This document shows, in pieces, positions 42,847 to 51,404 of a stretch of DNA of 53,572 nt. The position numbers and the translations under genes were made by a program. Numbering within the stretch: the stretch's first letter is position 1; each line of letters begins with the position of its first letter. The stretch covers positions 1 to 53,572 of the forward strand of contig JAGBHF010000027.1 in the NCBI GenBank assembly GCA_017935645.1, given 5' to 3'. Source of the stretch: Bacteroidaceae bacterium (lineage in GTDB: Bacteria; Bacteroidota; Bacteroidia; Bacteroidales; Barnesiellaceae_A). The notes under the pieces were generated by a model. It worked only from the letters and a program-made list of their open reading frames with translations, did not search any database and was not told the origin of the DNA.

Positions 42847-44949
42847 TTAGCGACTTACATATTTGTGGGTGTATTGTCCCTTGTTGGTTGTCACCTGTAT
42901 GTAATGTATGCCCTTGTATCCATTGGGAATTGTCATCTGCATGGGTGTATTGGCAGGATGCTTTTCTATGTTGTATGTGCCTATAAGCATACCTGTGGCG
43001 TTGTAGATGCGCAATTGTGTGGGATACTCACTTTCGTTATAGTAGAGCGTGAAATCACCGTCGCCTATGGTGGGATACAATTGAATGTTGGTATCGAGTG
43101 CGGGTGATGTTATGTTGCTACTATCGAAGATGTGGCAGAGTCCTCCATATAGGTTTACCTTGCCATGTCCTGCCGACTCGGTGTGGGTTGTGTACTCGTC
43201 TTTAATGGCAGTAAGTTTCAATATCTCCTTGGCCTCTTCGGGTGTCATGTCGGGCTTGGCTTGTAACCATATGGCGTAAGTACCGGTTACAATGGGTGCG
43301 GCCATTGATGTACCCGAGCTGAGTCCGTAGTAAGTTGTGTCATTGTGGAAGACAAACTCATTGGTTGTCATGCCGAACATGTTGCCTATCAACATTTTGT
43401 TATAGGCCGATGTGATAAGGCTTCCCGGTGCGATGATGTCGGGTTTGATGCGACCGTCGGCTGTGTGACCAAGGCTCGAGAAGGGGCTGACGGCATTTAT
43501 CTCATAGCCGGTGGTGTAGTTGTTGCCTCTGATGCACAACTTGCTGTCGTCGGTGGTGTAAGCTCCTACCGATGTGATGCGCTTGCCGGTACCACCGGTC
43601 TCATTGAGTGTCATCAATGTATCGCCGTGTAACCATCCATCGAAGCCGTGAGTGGTGAATACCGTGGCGGGTGCATTGGTCCACATATCCAATCGACCCT
43701 TTTCGCCCTTGACTTTCATCGCAAAATAGCAGTTGCCAATGTTGTTAATGCCGCTTACTACTATTTGGGTATTGTATTTGTTGTTGAATGGTGATAGTTG
43801 CGATGTGGCAGTTACGGTTATTTCACGTTGGAAATAGTTCAGTGTAGTTTCGTATAGAGAATCTAAAGGCATCCAGCCGGTAGCATCGAGAACGGTGTCG
43901 GTGTGACCGTGATAGAATTCAAGGTCGATGTATACAGGCTCTTCACTCCATGCATCTAAGATGGGTATACCGGTTAATCCGGTATGGAACTCGGTGTGTT
44001 CTTCGTCAAAGTCATATCCGAGGTGATAGTATTCATCGCCCGAATTGCCCATTGCTCCAACAATGAGTCGTCCGGGGCCTTGTAATGAGTCGCACATTTG
44101 GTCGAATGCCGAAGTGCCATCGTGCGGGCCGAGAACATTACCGATACTGAGGTTGATAACACAAGGCATACCCAAGCGCTCGGCATAATCGAAAATAAAG
44201 TTGACACCATCGGCAATACCTTCATCATACATGCTTGAGCCTCCTGCATGTTGTGCTTCGACAAGAATGAGCGATGCCTCTCGTGCTACACCTCCATAGG
44301 GCATATCGGGGTAGGCACTGCCTGCTGCTATACCTGTGACGTGTGTGGCATGTGTTTCGATGGCTTCTGTTTGTCCGTTGAGAATTTCTTCCTCGGTATC
44401 ATAAAGTGAGCCGTAGCTGTAGGGTTCGGGGGGTGTGCCACTCTTGTCATTTTGGTTCCATGCCGCTATGATGCGAGTAGAGCCGTCGGCATTGCGAAAC
44501 GCCGCATGATCCCATTGAAAACCAAGGTCGACAATACCCACGATAACGCCTTTGCCCAAATAGGGCTCTGGGGTGTAAATCGATGAGAGTAATTGATCGT
44601 ATCCGATGTAGGGAAGTGCCACGTCGAGCAACAGATGGGATGTTTGTCCGGCATCGATAAAGCTTATCTCGGGGATTTCTCCCAAACGGTCGTACATAGC
44701 TACCGGTACAAGTGCTGTTGCCAAGTCGCCTACTTGTGTTCCTACAATAATACCATATTGTTCTAAGACCTTTGTATCACTTACCTGTAGTGTGGTGTGG
44801 ATGTAATGCTCCTCACCATCGGCTTTCATTCGCTGTACGTTGCTTGTTTGCTTATTAAGTAGTTGCTGTGCCGATGGACTGTATTTGCCTTGTGCCAGTG
44901 ACATCGTGCTACAGATTACGAATAACAGGAAAAAAATTTTTTTCATCAT
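42847..44949 (-). CDS. T9SS-secreted S8 (subtilisin-like) serine protease
   Basis: Extracellular or surface serine protease of 700 residues with a signal peptide (MMKKIFFLLFVICSTMSLAQ) and an I9-like pro-region (about 21-115). The catalytic domain begins with Asp141 (GIVDLGFQWDH), then His200 (ETHATHVTGIAAG), the oxyanion Asn in GAMGNSGDE, and Ser in SSGTSMAAPIVTG. The His box is HATH rather than HGTH and the Asp box is DLG instead of DSG/DTG; the triad residues themselves are kept. The C-terminal ~75 residues are a T9SS sorting domain (LRIYNATGMLIGTYNI ... GIHYIQVTTNKGQYTHKYV). The gene starts only 12 nt after uvrA, suggesting cotranscription. Confidence 0.9.
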   Translation of the reverse strand: MMKKIFFLLFVICSTMSLAQGKYSPSAQQLLNKQTSNVQRMKADGEEHYIHTTLQVSDTKVLEQYGIIVGTQVGDLATALVPVAMYDRLGEIPEISFIDAGQTSHLLLDVALPYIGYDQLLSSIYTPEPYLGKGVIVGIVDLGFQWDHAAFRNADGSTRIIAAWNQNDKSGTPPEPYSYGSLYDTEEEILNGQTEAIETHATHVTGIAAGSAYPDMPYGGVAREASLILVEAQHAGGSSMYDEGIADGVNFIFDYAERLGMPCVINLSIGNVLGPHDGTSAFDQMCDSLQGPGRLIVGAMGNSGDEYYHLGYDFDEEHTEFHTGLTGIPILDAWSEEPVYIDLEFYHGHTDTVLDATGWMPLDSLYETTLNYFQREITVTATSQLSPFNNKYNTQIVVSGINNIGNCYFAMKVKGEKGRLDMWTNAPATVFTTHGFDGWLHGDTLMTLNETGGTGKRITSVGAYTTDDSKLCIRGNNYTTGYEINAVSPFSSLGHTADGRIKPDIIAPGSLITSAYNKMLIGNMFGMTTNEFVFHNDTTYYGLSSGTSMAAPIVTGTYAIWLQAKPDMTPEEAKEILKLTAIKDEYTTHTESAGHGKVNLYGGLCHIFDSSNITSPALDTNIQLYPTIGDGDFTLYYNESEYPTQLRIYNATGMLIGTYNIEKHPANTPMQMTIPNGYKGIHYIQVTTNKGQYTHKYVSR

Positions 44950-44961
44950 AATGGAATCGTT

Positions 44962-47745
44962 TTATAATTTTTCGCGTAAGAATTTACCTGTATAAGATTG
45001 TGGACAAGCTGCCACCTCTTCGGGTGTTCCGGTGCATACTACTTCGCCACCGGCATCGCCACCCTCGGGCCCCATGTCGATGATGTGGTCGGCACATTTG
45101 ATAACATCGAGGTTGTGCTCGATGATAATTACCGTATGTCCTCGTTCGATAAGGGCATTGAGCGACTTCATGAGCGTGCTGATATCGTGGAAGTGCAAGC
45201 CGGTGGTGGGTTCGTCGAAAATGAATATTGTAGGCTCTTGTCGCTCATTGCTCAAGTAGTAGGCAAGTTTTACACGTTGATTTTCACCGCCCGACAGGGT
45301 CGATGAGGATTGTCCCAACTTGATATATCCAAGACCTACATCTTGTAGCGGTTTGAGGCGTTTGATAATGCGTTTTTCGGTTGTTGCATCTACCTCACCA
45401 AAGAATTCGATGGCTTGGTTGACGGTCATGTCGAGAATATCGTTGATGTTCTTGCCACGATACTCTATGTCGAGCACCTCTTGTTTAAATCGTTTGCCCT
45501 TACACACCTCACATTCGAGAGTAATATCGGCCATGAATTGCATAGAAACAGTTATAGTGCCTTCGCCCTTACAATTTTCGCATCGACCACCTTCGGCATT
45601 AAACGAGAAGTAAGAGGCATTAAAGCCCATCTGTTTGGCTCCTTGTTGGTCGGCAAAGAGATGTCGTATTTCGTCAAAGGCCTTGAGGTATGTTGCAGCA
45701 TTGGAGCGTGATGAGCGTCCTATCGGATTTTGGTCGATATATTCTACACCCTTGGCCAAGTTCATATCTCCGCTTATGCCTGCGTGTGTGCCGGGTATCT
45801 CGCCACCCAAGCCGTAGTGTCGTATGAGTGAGCGATACAGAATATTGCTTACCAATGTAGACTTGCCCGAGCCACTCACGCCTGTTACCACCGTCATGGC
45901 TTTGAGCGGAAAGACTACATCGATGTTCTTCAGATTGTTTTCGGCAGCGCCCTCTACCTTTATATAGTTGTTCCAGTGGCGGCGTTGTGCGGGTGTGGGA
46001 ATGCTCAACTCTCCCGAGAGGTAGCGTAGTGTGTAACTTTGTGTGTTGGTGGTGTCATGGGTATATGCCCCTTGATATACAACTTCTCCGCCCAACCTGC
46101 CGGCTTTGGGGCCTATATCTATAATGTAATCGGCTGCACGTATAATGTCTTCGTCATGTTCTACCACCACGACGGTATTGCCCAGTTGTTGCAGTTGACG
46201 CAGTACTTTAATGAGCAAGGCTGTGTCGCGCGAGTGTAAACCGATGCTTGGCTCGTCAAGTATGTATAATGAGCCTACAAGGCTGCTACCCAGCGAAGTT
46301 GCCAAGTTGATGCGTTGGCTTTCACCGCCCGATAGGGTAGACGATAGGCGGTCGAGTGTGAGATACCCCAGCCCCACATCCATGAGGAATTGTAGGCGAT
46401 TGCGTATCTCAGTAAGCAGGCGCTTGGCTATGCACATTTCGGTTTCATCCAACTCAATATCGGCAAAGAAACGGTGTAGCTCCTTGACCGACATGGCTAC
46501 CAGTTGCATGATGGTTTTGTCACATATCTTCACGTACGATGCGGCAGGCTTTAGTCTCGACCCGTTGCATGATGGACAAGTTGTCTTGCCGCGATAGCGC
46601 GACAACATGACACGATATTGTATTTTGTACTGATTTTCCTGCAACATCCTGAAGAAGTCGTCTAATCCGTATACCCCTTCTCTACCATGCCACAACAGAT
46701 GCTTCTCGGCATCGGTAAGTTGATAGTAGGGGCGATGTATAGGAAATCCGGTGCGTTCCGATGCGACTATAAATTCGTGTTTCCACACACTCATTTTCTC
46801 GCCACGCCAGCATAGTACGGCATCTTGATATATTGAGAGGGTCTTGTTGGGTATAACCAGATTTTCGTCTATACCCATAACACGACCAAATCCTTCGCAT
46901 TCGGGGCATGCACCGGCGGGGCTGTTGAAGTTGAACATCAGGTCGCTTGGGGCTTCAAATTGTATGCCGTCGGCCTCAAAACGTTTGCTAAAGTTGTGTT
47001 CGACAATCTCACCGTTGATGTGGAATTGTAATGTACACTCGTCGTTTCCTTCAAAAAAAGCCGTCTCGGTCGAGTCGGTAAGGCGACTTATTGCGGCGCC
47101 ATTGTCGGCTACTGCCATGCGGTCTACCAGCAAGCGGGCATTCTCAACCTTGCACGAGGTCGATTGCGATAGAATGTCTTCTATCATTACAAATTGTCCG
47201 TCTTGCTCAATGCGGGTAAAACCCTCTTTGAGCAGTATTGCCAAGTGGTCGCACAAAGCGCGACCTTGCGGAAGGATAAGACGGGTAAGCAGGGCAAAGC
47301 GAGTGCCTTCGGGGTATGAAAGCATGCAACTTATCACATCCTTCACGTCGTGTCGACGAACTTCTTGCCCCGACACAGGCGATATGGTGCGACCTATACG
47401 TGCGAATAGCATGCGTAGGTAGTCGTAAATTTCGGTAGATGTGCCTACAGTCGAACGAGGATTGCGTGTGTTTACCTTCTGTTCGATGGCAATGGCGGGG
47501 GGTATTCCCTTGATATAATCACACTCGGGCTTGTTCATGCGCCCGAGAAACTGGCGTGCGTAGGCCGACAGGCTCTCGACATATCGGCGTTGTCCCTCGG
47601 CGTAGAGTGTATCGAATGCCAACGACGACTTGCCCGAACCCGATAGTCCGGTAATGACGGTAAGTGTGTTACGCGGGATGCGTATATCTATATTCTTCAG
47701 GTTATTGACCCGTGCGCCTTTGATTATAATCTCTTCTTGTGACAT
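44962..47745 (-). CDS. uvrA: Excinuclease ABC subunit A
   Basis: DNA-damage recognition ATPase of nucleotide excision repair; loads UvrB at lesions. Protein of 927 residues. Two ABC modules are seen: Walker A GLSGSGKSSLAFDTLYAEG and GVSGSGKSTLVSN, signature motifs LSGGESQRINLA and LSGGENQRVKLA. The second zinc module is complete (CENC ... CEVC), and the CPSC segment is present. The first zinc module keeps only the second pair (ACPEC); the CPIC pair of E. coli UvrA is replaced by FEADGIQF. I believe this loss is shared by other Bacteroidota UvrA proteins. The S8 protease gene follows 12 nt downstream. Confidence 0.97.
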   Translation of the reverse strand: MSQEEIIIKGARVNNLKNIDIRIPRNTLTVITGLSGSGKSSLAFDTLYAEGQRRYVESLSAYARQFLGRMNKPECDYIKGIPPAIAIEQKVNTRNPRSTVGTSTEIYDYLRMLFARIGRTISPVSGQEVRRHDVKDVISCMLSYPEGTRFALLTRLILPQGRALCDHLAILLKEGFTRIEQDGQFVMIEDILSQSTSCKVENARLLVDRMAVADNGAAISRLTDSTETAFFEGNDECTLQFHINGEIVEHNFSKRFEADGIQFEAPSDLMFNFNSPAGACPECEGFGRVMGIDENLVIPNKTLSIYQDAVLCWRGEKMSVWKHEFIVASERTGFPIHRPYYQLTDAEKHLLWHGREGVYGLDDFFRMLQENQYKIQYRVMLSRYRGKTTCPSCNGSRLKPAASYVKICDKTIMQLVAMSVKELHRFFADIELDETEMCIAKRLLTEIRNRLQFLMDVGLGYLTLDRLSSTLSGGESQRINLATSLGSSLVGSLYILDEPSIGLHSRDTALLIKVLRQLQQLGNTVVVVEHDEDIIRAADYIIDIGPKAGRLGGEVVYQGAYTHDTTNTQSYTLRYLSGELSIPTPAQRRHWNNYIKVEGAAENNLKNIDVVFPLKAMTVVTGVSGSGKSTLVSNILYRSLIRHYGLGGEIPGTHAGISGDMNLAKGVEYIDQNPIGRSSRSNAATYLKAFDEIRHLFADQQGAKQMGFNASYFSFNAEGGRCENCKGEGTITVSMQFMADITLECEVCKGKRFKQEVLDIEYRGKNINDILDMTVNQAIEFFGEVDATTEKRIIKRLKPLQDVGLGYIKLGQSSSTLSGGENQRVKLAYYLSNERQEPTIFIFDEPTTGLHFHDISTLMKSLNALIERGHTVIIIEHNLDVIKCADHIIDMGPEGGDAGGEVVCTGTPEEVAACPQSYTGKFLREKL

Positions 47746-47877
47746 CGCGTAGATACATCTTTTTTAGAACCTACAAACTTACAAAAATATTTCTGAGGAA
47801 AAAAGTGTATGAAGCTCAATTAACAAGAGCTGTAAACAAAGTATTTATAGTTGCATGTGCAACTATTGTATGGGTAT

Positions 47878-47908
47878 AAAAAAGAGTCGCTACCACGGGT
47901 AACGGCTC
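47878..47908 (-). terminator. Terminator of the small cysteine-rich lipoprotein gene
   Basis: On the minus strand GAGCCGTTACC and GGTAGCGACTC pair (one mismatch, one wobble) around CGT, followed by TTTTTT. It begins 24 nt after the stop codon. The rest of the 186-nt gap before uvrA shows nothing else. Confidence 0.82.
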
Positions 47909-47931
47909 AACTTCCTTCAGTGTGTAGTGAA

Positions 47932-48141
47932 TTATTCAGCTACTACTTCTTCAACAACTGCTTGGCAAGAGTCGCAGGGAACAGCGCAAGAATCGCACTC
48001 GTGTGTAGCGCAAGAGTCGCAAACAACTTCTTCTACAGCTACAACCTCTACAGTTTCCTCAGTAGCCTCAGCGGGTTTGTTTGTGCAAGCTGCGAAAGAT
48101 ACAGCAGCAGCAACAGCGAAGAACAATACTAATTTTTTCAT
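47932..48141 (-). CDS. Small cysteine-rich acidic lipoprotein with three CDSC motifs
   Basis: Protein of 69 residues with its own promoter-like box and terminator. A lipoprotein signal peptide (KKLVLFFAVAAAVSF) ends at the lipobox AAC, so lipidated Cys19 becomes residue 1 of a ~51-residue mature peptide. That peptide is very acidic and Val-rich (EATEETVEVVAVEEVV). It carries Cys41, 44, 49, 52, 56 and 59, arranged as three C-D-S-C units, ending in VVEEVVAE. Six cysteines as three CxxC pairs could hold zinc, iron or copper, or form disulfides in the periplasm. I do not recognise an annotated family; function is unknown. Confidence 0.85.
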   Translation of the reverse strand: MKKLVLFFAVAAAVSFAACTNKPAEATEETVEVVAVEEVVCDSCATHECDSCAVPCDSCQAVVEEVVAE

Positions 48142-48191
48142 TTTTTCTTCTTAATTAAGATAAACAATAACTTGTAGTTTCAAAAACGGCA

Positions 48192-48224
48192 CAAAGGTAG
48201 ATATAAATTTTTGAAATATTGCAA
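48192..48224 (-). promoter_or_regulatory. Promoter of the small cysteine-rich lipoprotein gene
   Basis: Minus-strand TACCTTTG (48192-48199) with TTG (48222-48224) 22 nt upstream. The leader to the ATG is about 45 nt and A-rich. Confidence 0.55.
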
Positions 48225-48275
48225 GGATTTAAGGTTTTTTTTGAATTAATTACCTTAAATCCTTGTATTTATATC

Positions 48276-49937
48276 TTAGTTGGTGTACAAATAGCGTTTG
48301 ATACTGCGTTTGGGAGTCTTTTCGAACTCATTTGCATGCAATTGTATCTTGGCTATTTGCTCGTATGGTGCTACAATTTTGTTTAGTTCTTTGCGATTTT
48401 CTTCCATAATGTTCGGAAGTTCGTCACTGCTGATACCCTCGGCATCCATTGTCTCGAAGTCGGGGAATACAAGGGCGGTGAGTCGACCGTCGCGTTCAAC
48501 AACGAGGCTTTCCATTACGTAGGGTAGGTTGTTGAGTTTGGCTTCAATCTCTTCGGGGTAGATGTTTTGTCCGTTTGCACCCAAGAGCATGGTTTTGCAA
48601 CGACCCTTGATGAATATTGTACCGTCGGGGCCTATTGTACCGAGGTCGCCTGTGTGCAACCAACCATCTTTGTCGATAACAGCGTTGGTGGCATCGTCAT
48701 TCTTGTAGTAGCCTTGCATTACGTGCTCGCCACGTACACATATCTCGCCCACAGTGCTATCGGCACAACTCTTCTCTATCTTGGTCTCAACATAACCAAA
48801 GAGTGTACGACCCGACGAACTAGACTGGAACTCGCGGTGCGGAGTGTAACTGATAAGAGGGGCACATTCGGTCATACCATAACCTACGGTGAAGGGGAAT
48901 TTGATTTTTTTCAAGAATGATTCTACTTCACCATTGAGGGGGGCGCCACCGATAATTACCTCTTCAAACTCTCCACCAAATGCGTCAATGAGTTGTTTGC
49001 GTATCTTGGCGTAAATTTGGTCATTGAGCAAGGGGATGTTCAATGCAAAGCGCATTGCACCTTTACTGATAAGGGGTTGTATCTGCTTGCGATAAATTTT
49101 TTCGAGAATAAGGGGTACACATATAATAAGATTGGGCTTAACCTCGGCAAGTGCCTTAAGCAAGATCTTGGGTGAGGGTGTGCGTCCTAATAATGTAATG
49201 TGTGAGCCGGCTGCCAATGGGGTGAGGAAGTCGAAGGCACATCCGTAGGCGTGTGCCAAGGGGAGGAATGAGAGTGCGCGACTACCTTTGTAGTGAAGGT
49301 GTGAGCGGAGTCCGAAGAGGACATTTCCTGCCAAGTTATTGCCTGTGAGCATTACACCCTTGCTAAATCCGGTTGTTCCCGATGTATAGTTGATAAGTGC
49401 CAACTCTTCGTTGCCATTCTCGGCATATACAACGTCTTCACGAGTGAAGCCATTGGGATATTTTTGAGCGAAAAGGTTATTTACCGAAGCTAAGATTTCA
49501 TCGGCTTTCTCATTGTCTTGTTGAGCTAAAATCTTGAAATTATCTATCGAGATAGCTGCGCGAATGTTGGGGAGTCGTTCCAACTCAAGGTGTTCCCATA
49601 TTTGATTGCTTGAGAAGCACAATTTAGAGTCGGAGTGATTGAGGATGTGGTGCATGTCATGCGGGTTAAACTCTTGCAGGATAGGCACGAGTATTGCACC
49701 GTAAGTTATGACACCAATAAATACTGTACACCATTGAGGTGTGTTCTTACCCACTAATGCTACTTTGTCGCCATGCTTTATGCCACATTCCTTCAAGAAA
49801 ATGTGCAATTTGGCTATTTCGGTAGCAAGGTCTTCATAAGTTAAAGTGTGCTTATTGCTGTAGTCGGTAAGAGCCGGTAGCTCCCAGTTTTCACGAATAC
49901 CGTCTTGATAAATTTGAATAAAACGTTTTTCTATCAT
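48276..49937 (-). CDS. Long-chain fatty-acid/acyl-CoA synthetase, AMP-binding family
   Basis: It activates a carboxylic acid, probably a fatty acid, as acyl-AMP and then acyl-CoA (or transfers it to a carrier). Protein of 553 residues. AMP-binding motifs: YTSGTTGFSKGVML (P-loop-like), GYGMTECAPLI, LHTGDLGTIGPDG and IFIKGRCKTMLLGANGQNIYPEEIE. The C-terminal lysine region is EKTPKRSIKRYLY. It resembles Bacteroidota FadD-like enzymes; the chain-length preference cannot be read from sequence. Single gene. A minus-strand -7 box TACTTTTG lies at 49973-49980. Confidence 0.9.
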   Translation of the reverse strand: MIEKRFIQIYQDGIRENWELPALTDYSNKHTLTYEDLATEIAKLHIFLKECGIKHGDKVALVGKNTPQWCTVFIGVITYGAILVPILQEFNPHDMHHILNHSDSKLCFSSNQIWEHLELERLPNIRAAISIDNFKILAQQDNEKADEILASVNNLFAQKYPNGFTREDVVYAENGNEELALINYTSGTTGFSKGVMLTGNNLAGNVLFGLRSHLHYKGSRALSFLPLAHAYGCAFDFLTPLAAGSHITLLGRTPSPKILLKALAEVKPNLIICVPLILEKIYRKQIQPLISKGAMRFALNIPLLNDQIYAKIRKQLIDAFGGEFEEVIIGGAPLNGEVESFLKKIKFPFTVGYGMTECAPLISYTPHREFQSSSSGRTLFGYVETKIEKSCADSTVGEICVRGEHVMQGYYKNDDATNAVIDKDGWLHTGDLGTIGPDGTIFIKGRCKTMLLGANGQNIYPEEIEAKLNNLPYVMESLVVERDGRLTALVFPDFETMDAEGISSDELPNIMEENRKELNKIVAPYEQIAKIQLHANEFEKTPKRSIKRYLYTN

Positions 49938-49972
49938 ATGTATGTAACGTTAGATTTAGCGTGATTGCGGCG

Positions 49973-49980
49973 CAAAAGTA
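49973..49980 (-). promoter_or_regulatory. Candidate -7 box for the acyl-CoA synthetase gene
   Basis: TACTTTTG on the minus strand, 36 nt before the start codon. No clear -33 at standard distance. Confidence 0.45.
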
Positions 49981-50055
49981 AGGCTTTACTTTGTGACAAG
50001 TCGATTATTTTACCGTAAAGTTGGCGATTTTGCTCCGTTTTTGGCACAAAATAGC

Positions 50056-50063
50056 TAACTTTG
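50056..50063 (+). promoter_or_regulatory. Candidate -7 box for the mtaB operon
   Basis: TAACTTTG, 21 nt before the ATG at 50084; a TTTG lies 23 nt upstream. This placement argues against the longer ORF start at 50021. Confidence 0.55.
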
Positions 50064-50083
50064 GGCAAAATTTTAAGTTAAGA

Positions 50084-51403
50084 ATGATTGACACCTCTAT
50101 ATTTCAAGATAAAACAGCCGTATTTTATACGTTAGGTTGTAAGTTGAACTTTGCCGAGACTTCTACTCTCGGTCAACTCCTTGCTGAACAGGGTATAAGG
50201 AAGGCTCGTGCCGGAGAACAGGCCGATATTTGTGTTATCAATACTTGTTCGGTTACTGAACTTGCCGACAAGAAATGCCGTCAGGCCATCCGTCGCATTG
50301 CTCGCAAGCATCCCCACGCTTTCATGGTGGTTACGGGTTGTTATGCTCAACTTAAGCCCCAAGATATAGCCGATATGCCCGAAGTGGACCTTGTGTTGGG
50401 TGCTGAGCAGAAGTTGGAGATACTGAAATACCTGCCTTCGCTCGACAAGCGTGAGCATGGCGAGGTGGTGGTTACTCCTCACAAGGATATTCGTCGTTTT
50501 GGGGCCTCTTGTTCGCGTGGCGACCGCACTCGTTATTTCCTGAAGGTGCAGGATGGCTGTGATTATTATTGTACCTATTGTACTATCCCTCTGGCACGTG
50601 GTCGCAGTCGCAGTGGTACAGTGGCACAAATGGTCGAGCAGGCTCGCGCGGTGGCTGCTGCCGGAGGCAAAGAGATTGTTATTACAGGTGTCAATATTGG
50701 TGACTTTGGTAAGCACACCGATGAAAACTTCTTCGACCTTATACGTGCGCTTGATGAGGTGGAGGGCATAGAGCGTTATCGCATATCTTCAATCGAGCCC
50801 GAGTTGCTCACTGATGAGATGATCGATTTCGTGGCGCAGTCGAAGCGTTTCTGTCCTCACTTCCACATTCCCCTGCAGTCGGGTAGCGATGAGGTGTTGA
50901 AGTTGATGCGTCGTCACTATGATACTGCACTCTTTGCACACAAGGTCGAGAAAATCAAGACCGCCATGCCCGATGCCTTTATAGGTGTGGATGTAATAGC
51001 CGGTATGCGTGGCGAGACTCCCGAGCTCTTTGAGCAGGCTTATCGTTTTATTGCTTCGTTGGATGTGTCGCAATTGCATGTGTTTACCTACTCCGAGCGA
51101 CCCAATACCCGTGCCTTGGCTATCGAGCCGGTTGTGGATGTGCACGAGCGTCATGAGCGTTGCAACAAACTAATCGAACTGTCGGATGTGAAGTTGCGCG
51201 AATTTTATAAGACCTATCAAGGTTGCGAACGTACAGTTCTCTTTGAACAACCTGCCAAGGGTATGCCCATGCACGGATTTACCGATAATTATATACGAGT
51301 TGAGATGCCCTATAATCGTGAGGCTATCAACAAGGTGTGTCGTGTGCGACTGGGTGAAATGAATGAGGCCGGAGATGCTCTCTTGGCCTATAATATCGAT
51401 TAA
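50084..51403 (+). CDS. mtaB: tRNA t6A37 methylthiotransferase MtaB
   Basis: Radical SAM enzyme that adds a methylthio group to N6-threonylcarbamoyladenosine-37 in ANN-decoding tRNAs. Protein of 439 residues. The N-terminal UPF0004 domain has cluster cysteines in TLGCKLNFAET, INTCSVTE and TGCYAQ. The radical SAM motif CDYYCTYC (Cx3Cx2C) leads PLARGRSRS, and the C-terminal TRAM region is present. The GCKLNFAETS start is the MtaB type found in Bacteroidota, as opposed to MiaB or RimO. First of a three-gene operon; the acyltransferase gene starts 1 nt after its stop. Confidence 0.92.
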   Translation: MIDTSIFQDKTAVFYTLGCKLNFAETSTLGQLLAEQGIRKARAGEQADICVINTCSVTELADKKCRQAIRRIARKHPHAFMVVTGCYAQLKPQDIADMPEVDLVLGAEQKLEILKYLPSLDKREHGEVVVTPHKDIRRFGASCSRGDRTRYFLKVQDGCDYYCTYCTIPLARGRSRSGTVAQMVEQARAVAAAGGKEIVITGVNIGDFGKHTDENFFDLIRALDEVEGIERYRISSIEPELLTDEMIDFVAQSKRFCPHFHIPLQSGSDEVLKLMRRHYDTALFAHKVEKIKTAMPDAFIGVDVIAGMRGETPELFEQAYRFIASLDVSQLHVFTYSERPNTRALAIEPVVDVHERHERCNKLIELSDVKLREFYKTYQGCERTVLFEQPAKGMPMHGFTDNYIRVEMPYNREAINKVCRVRLGEMNEAGDALLAYNID

Positions 51404-51404
51404 T

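Noticed and set aside
47932-48020. Short repeated GCAAGAGTCGCA-like units resembling a CRISPR or tandem repeat
   Set aside because: They are the codons for the repeated CDSC motifs of the small lipoprotein, with irregular spacing and no spacers.
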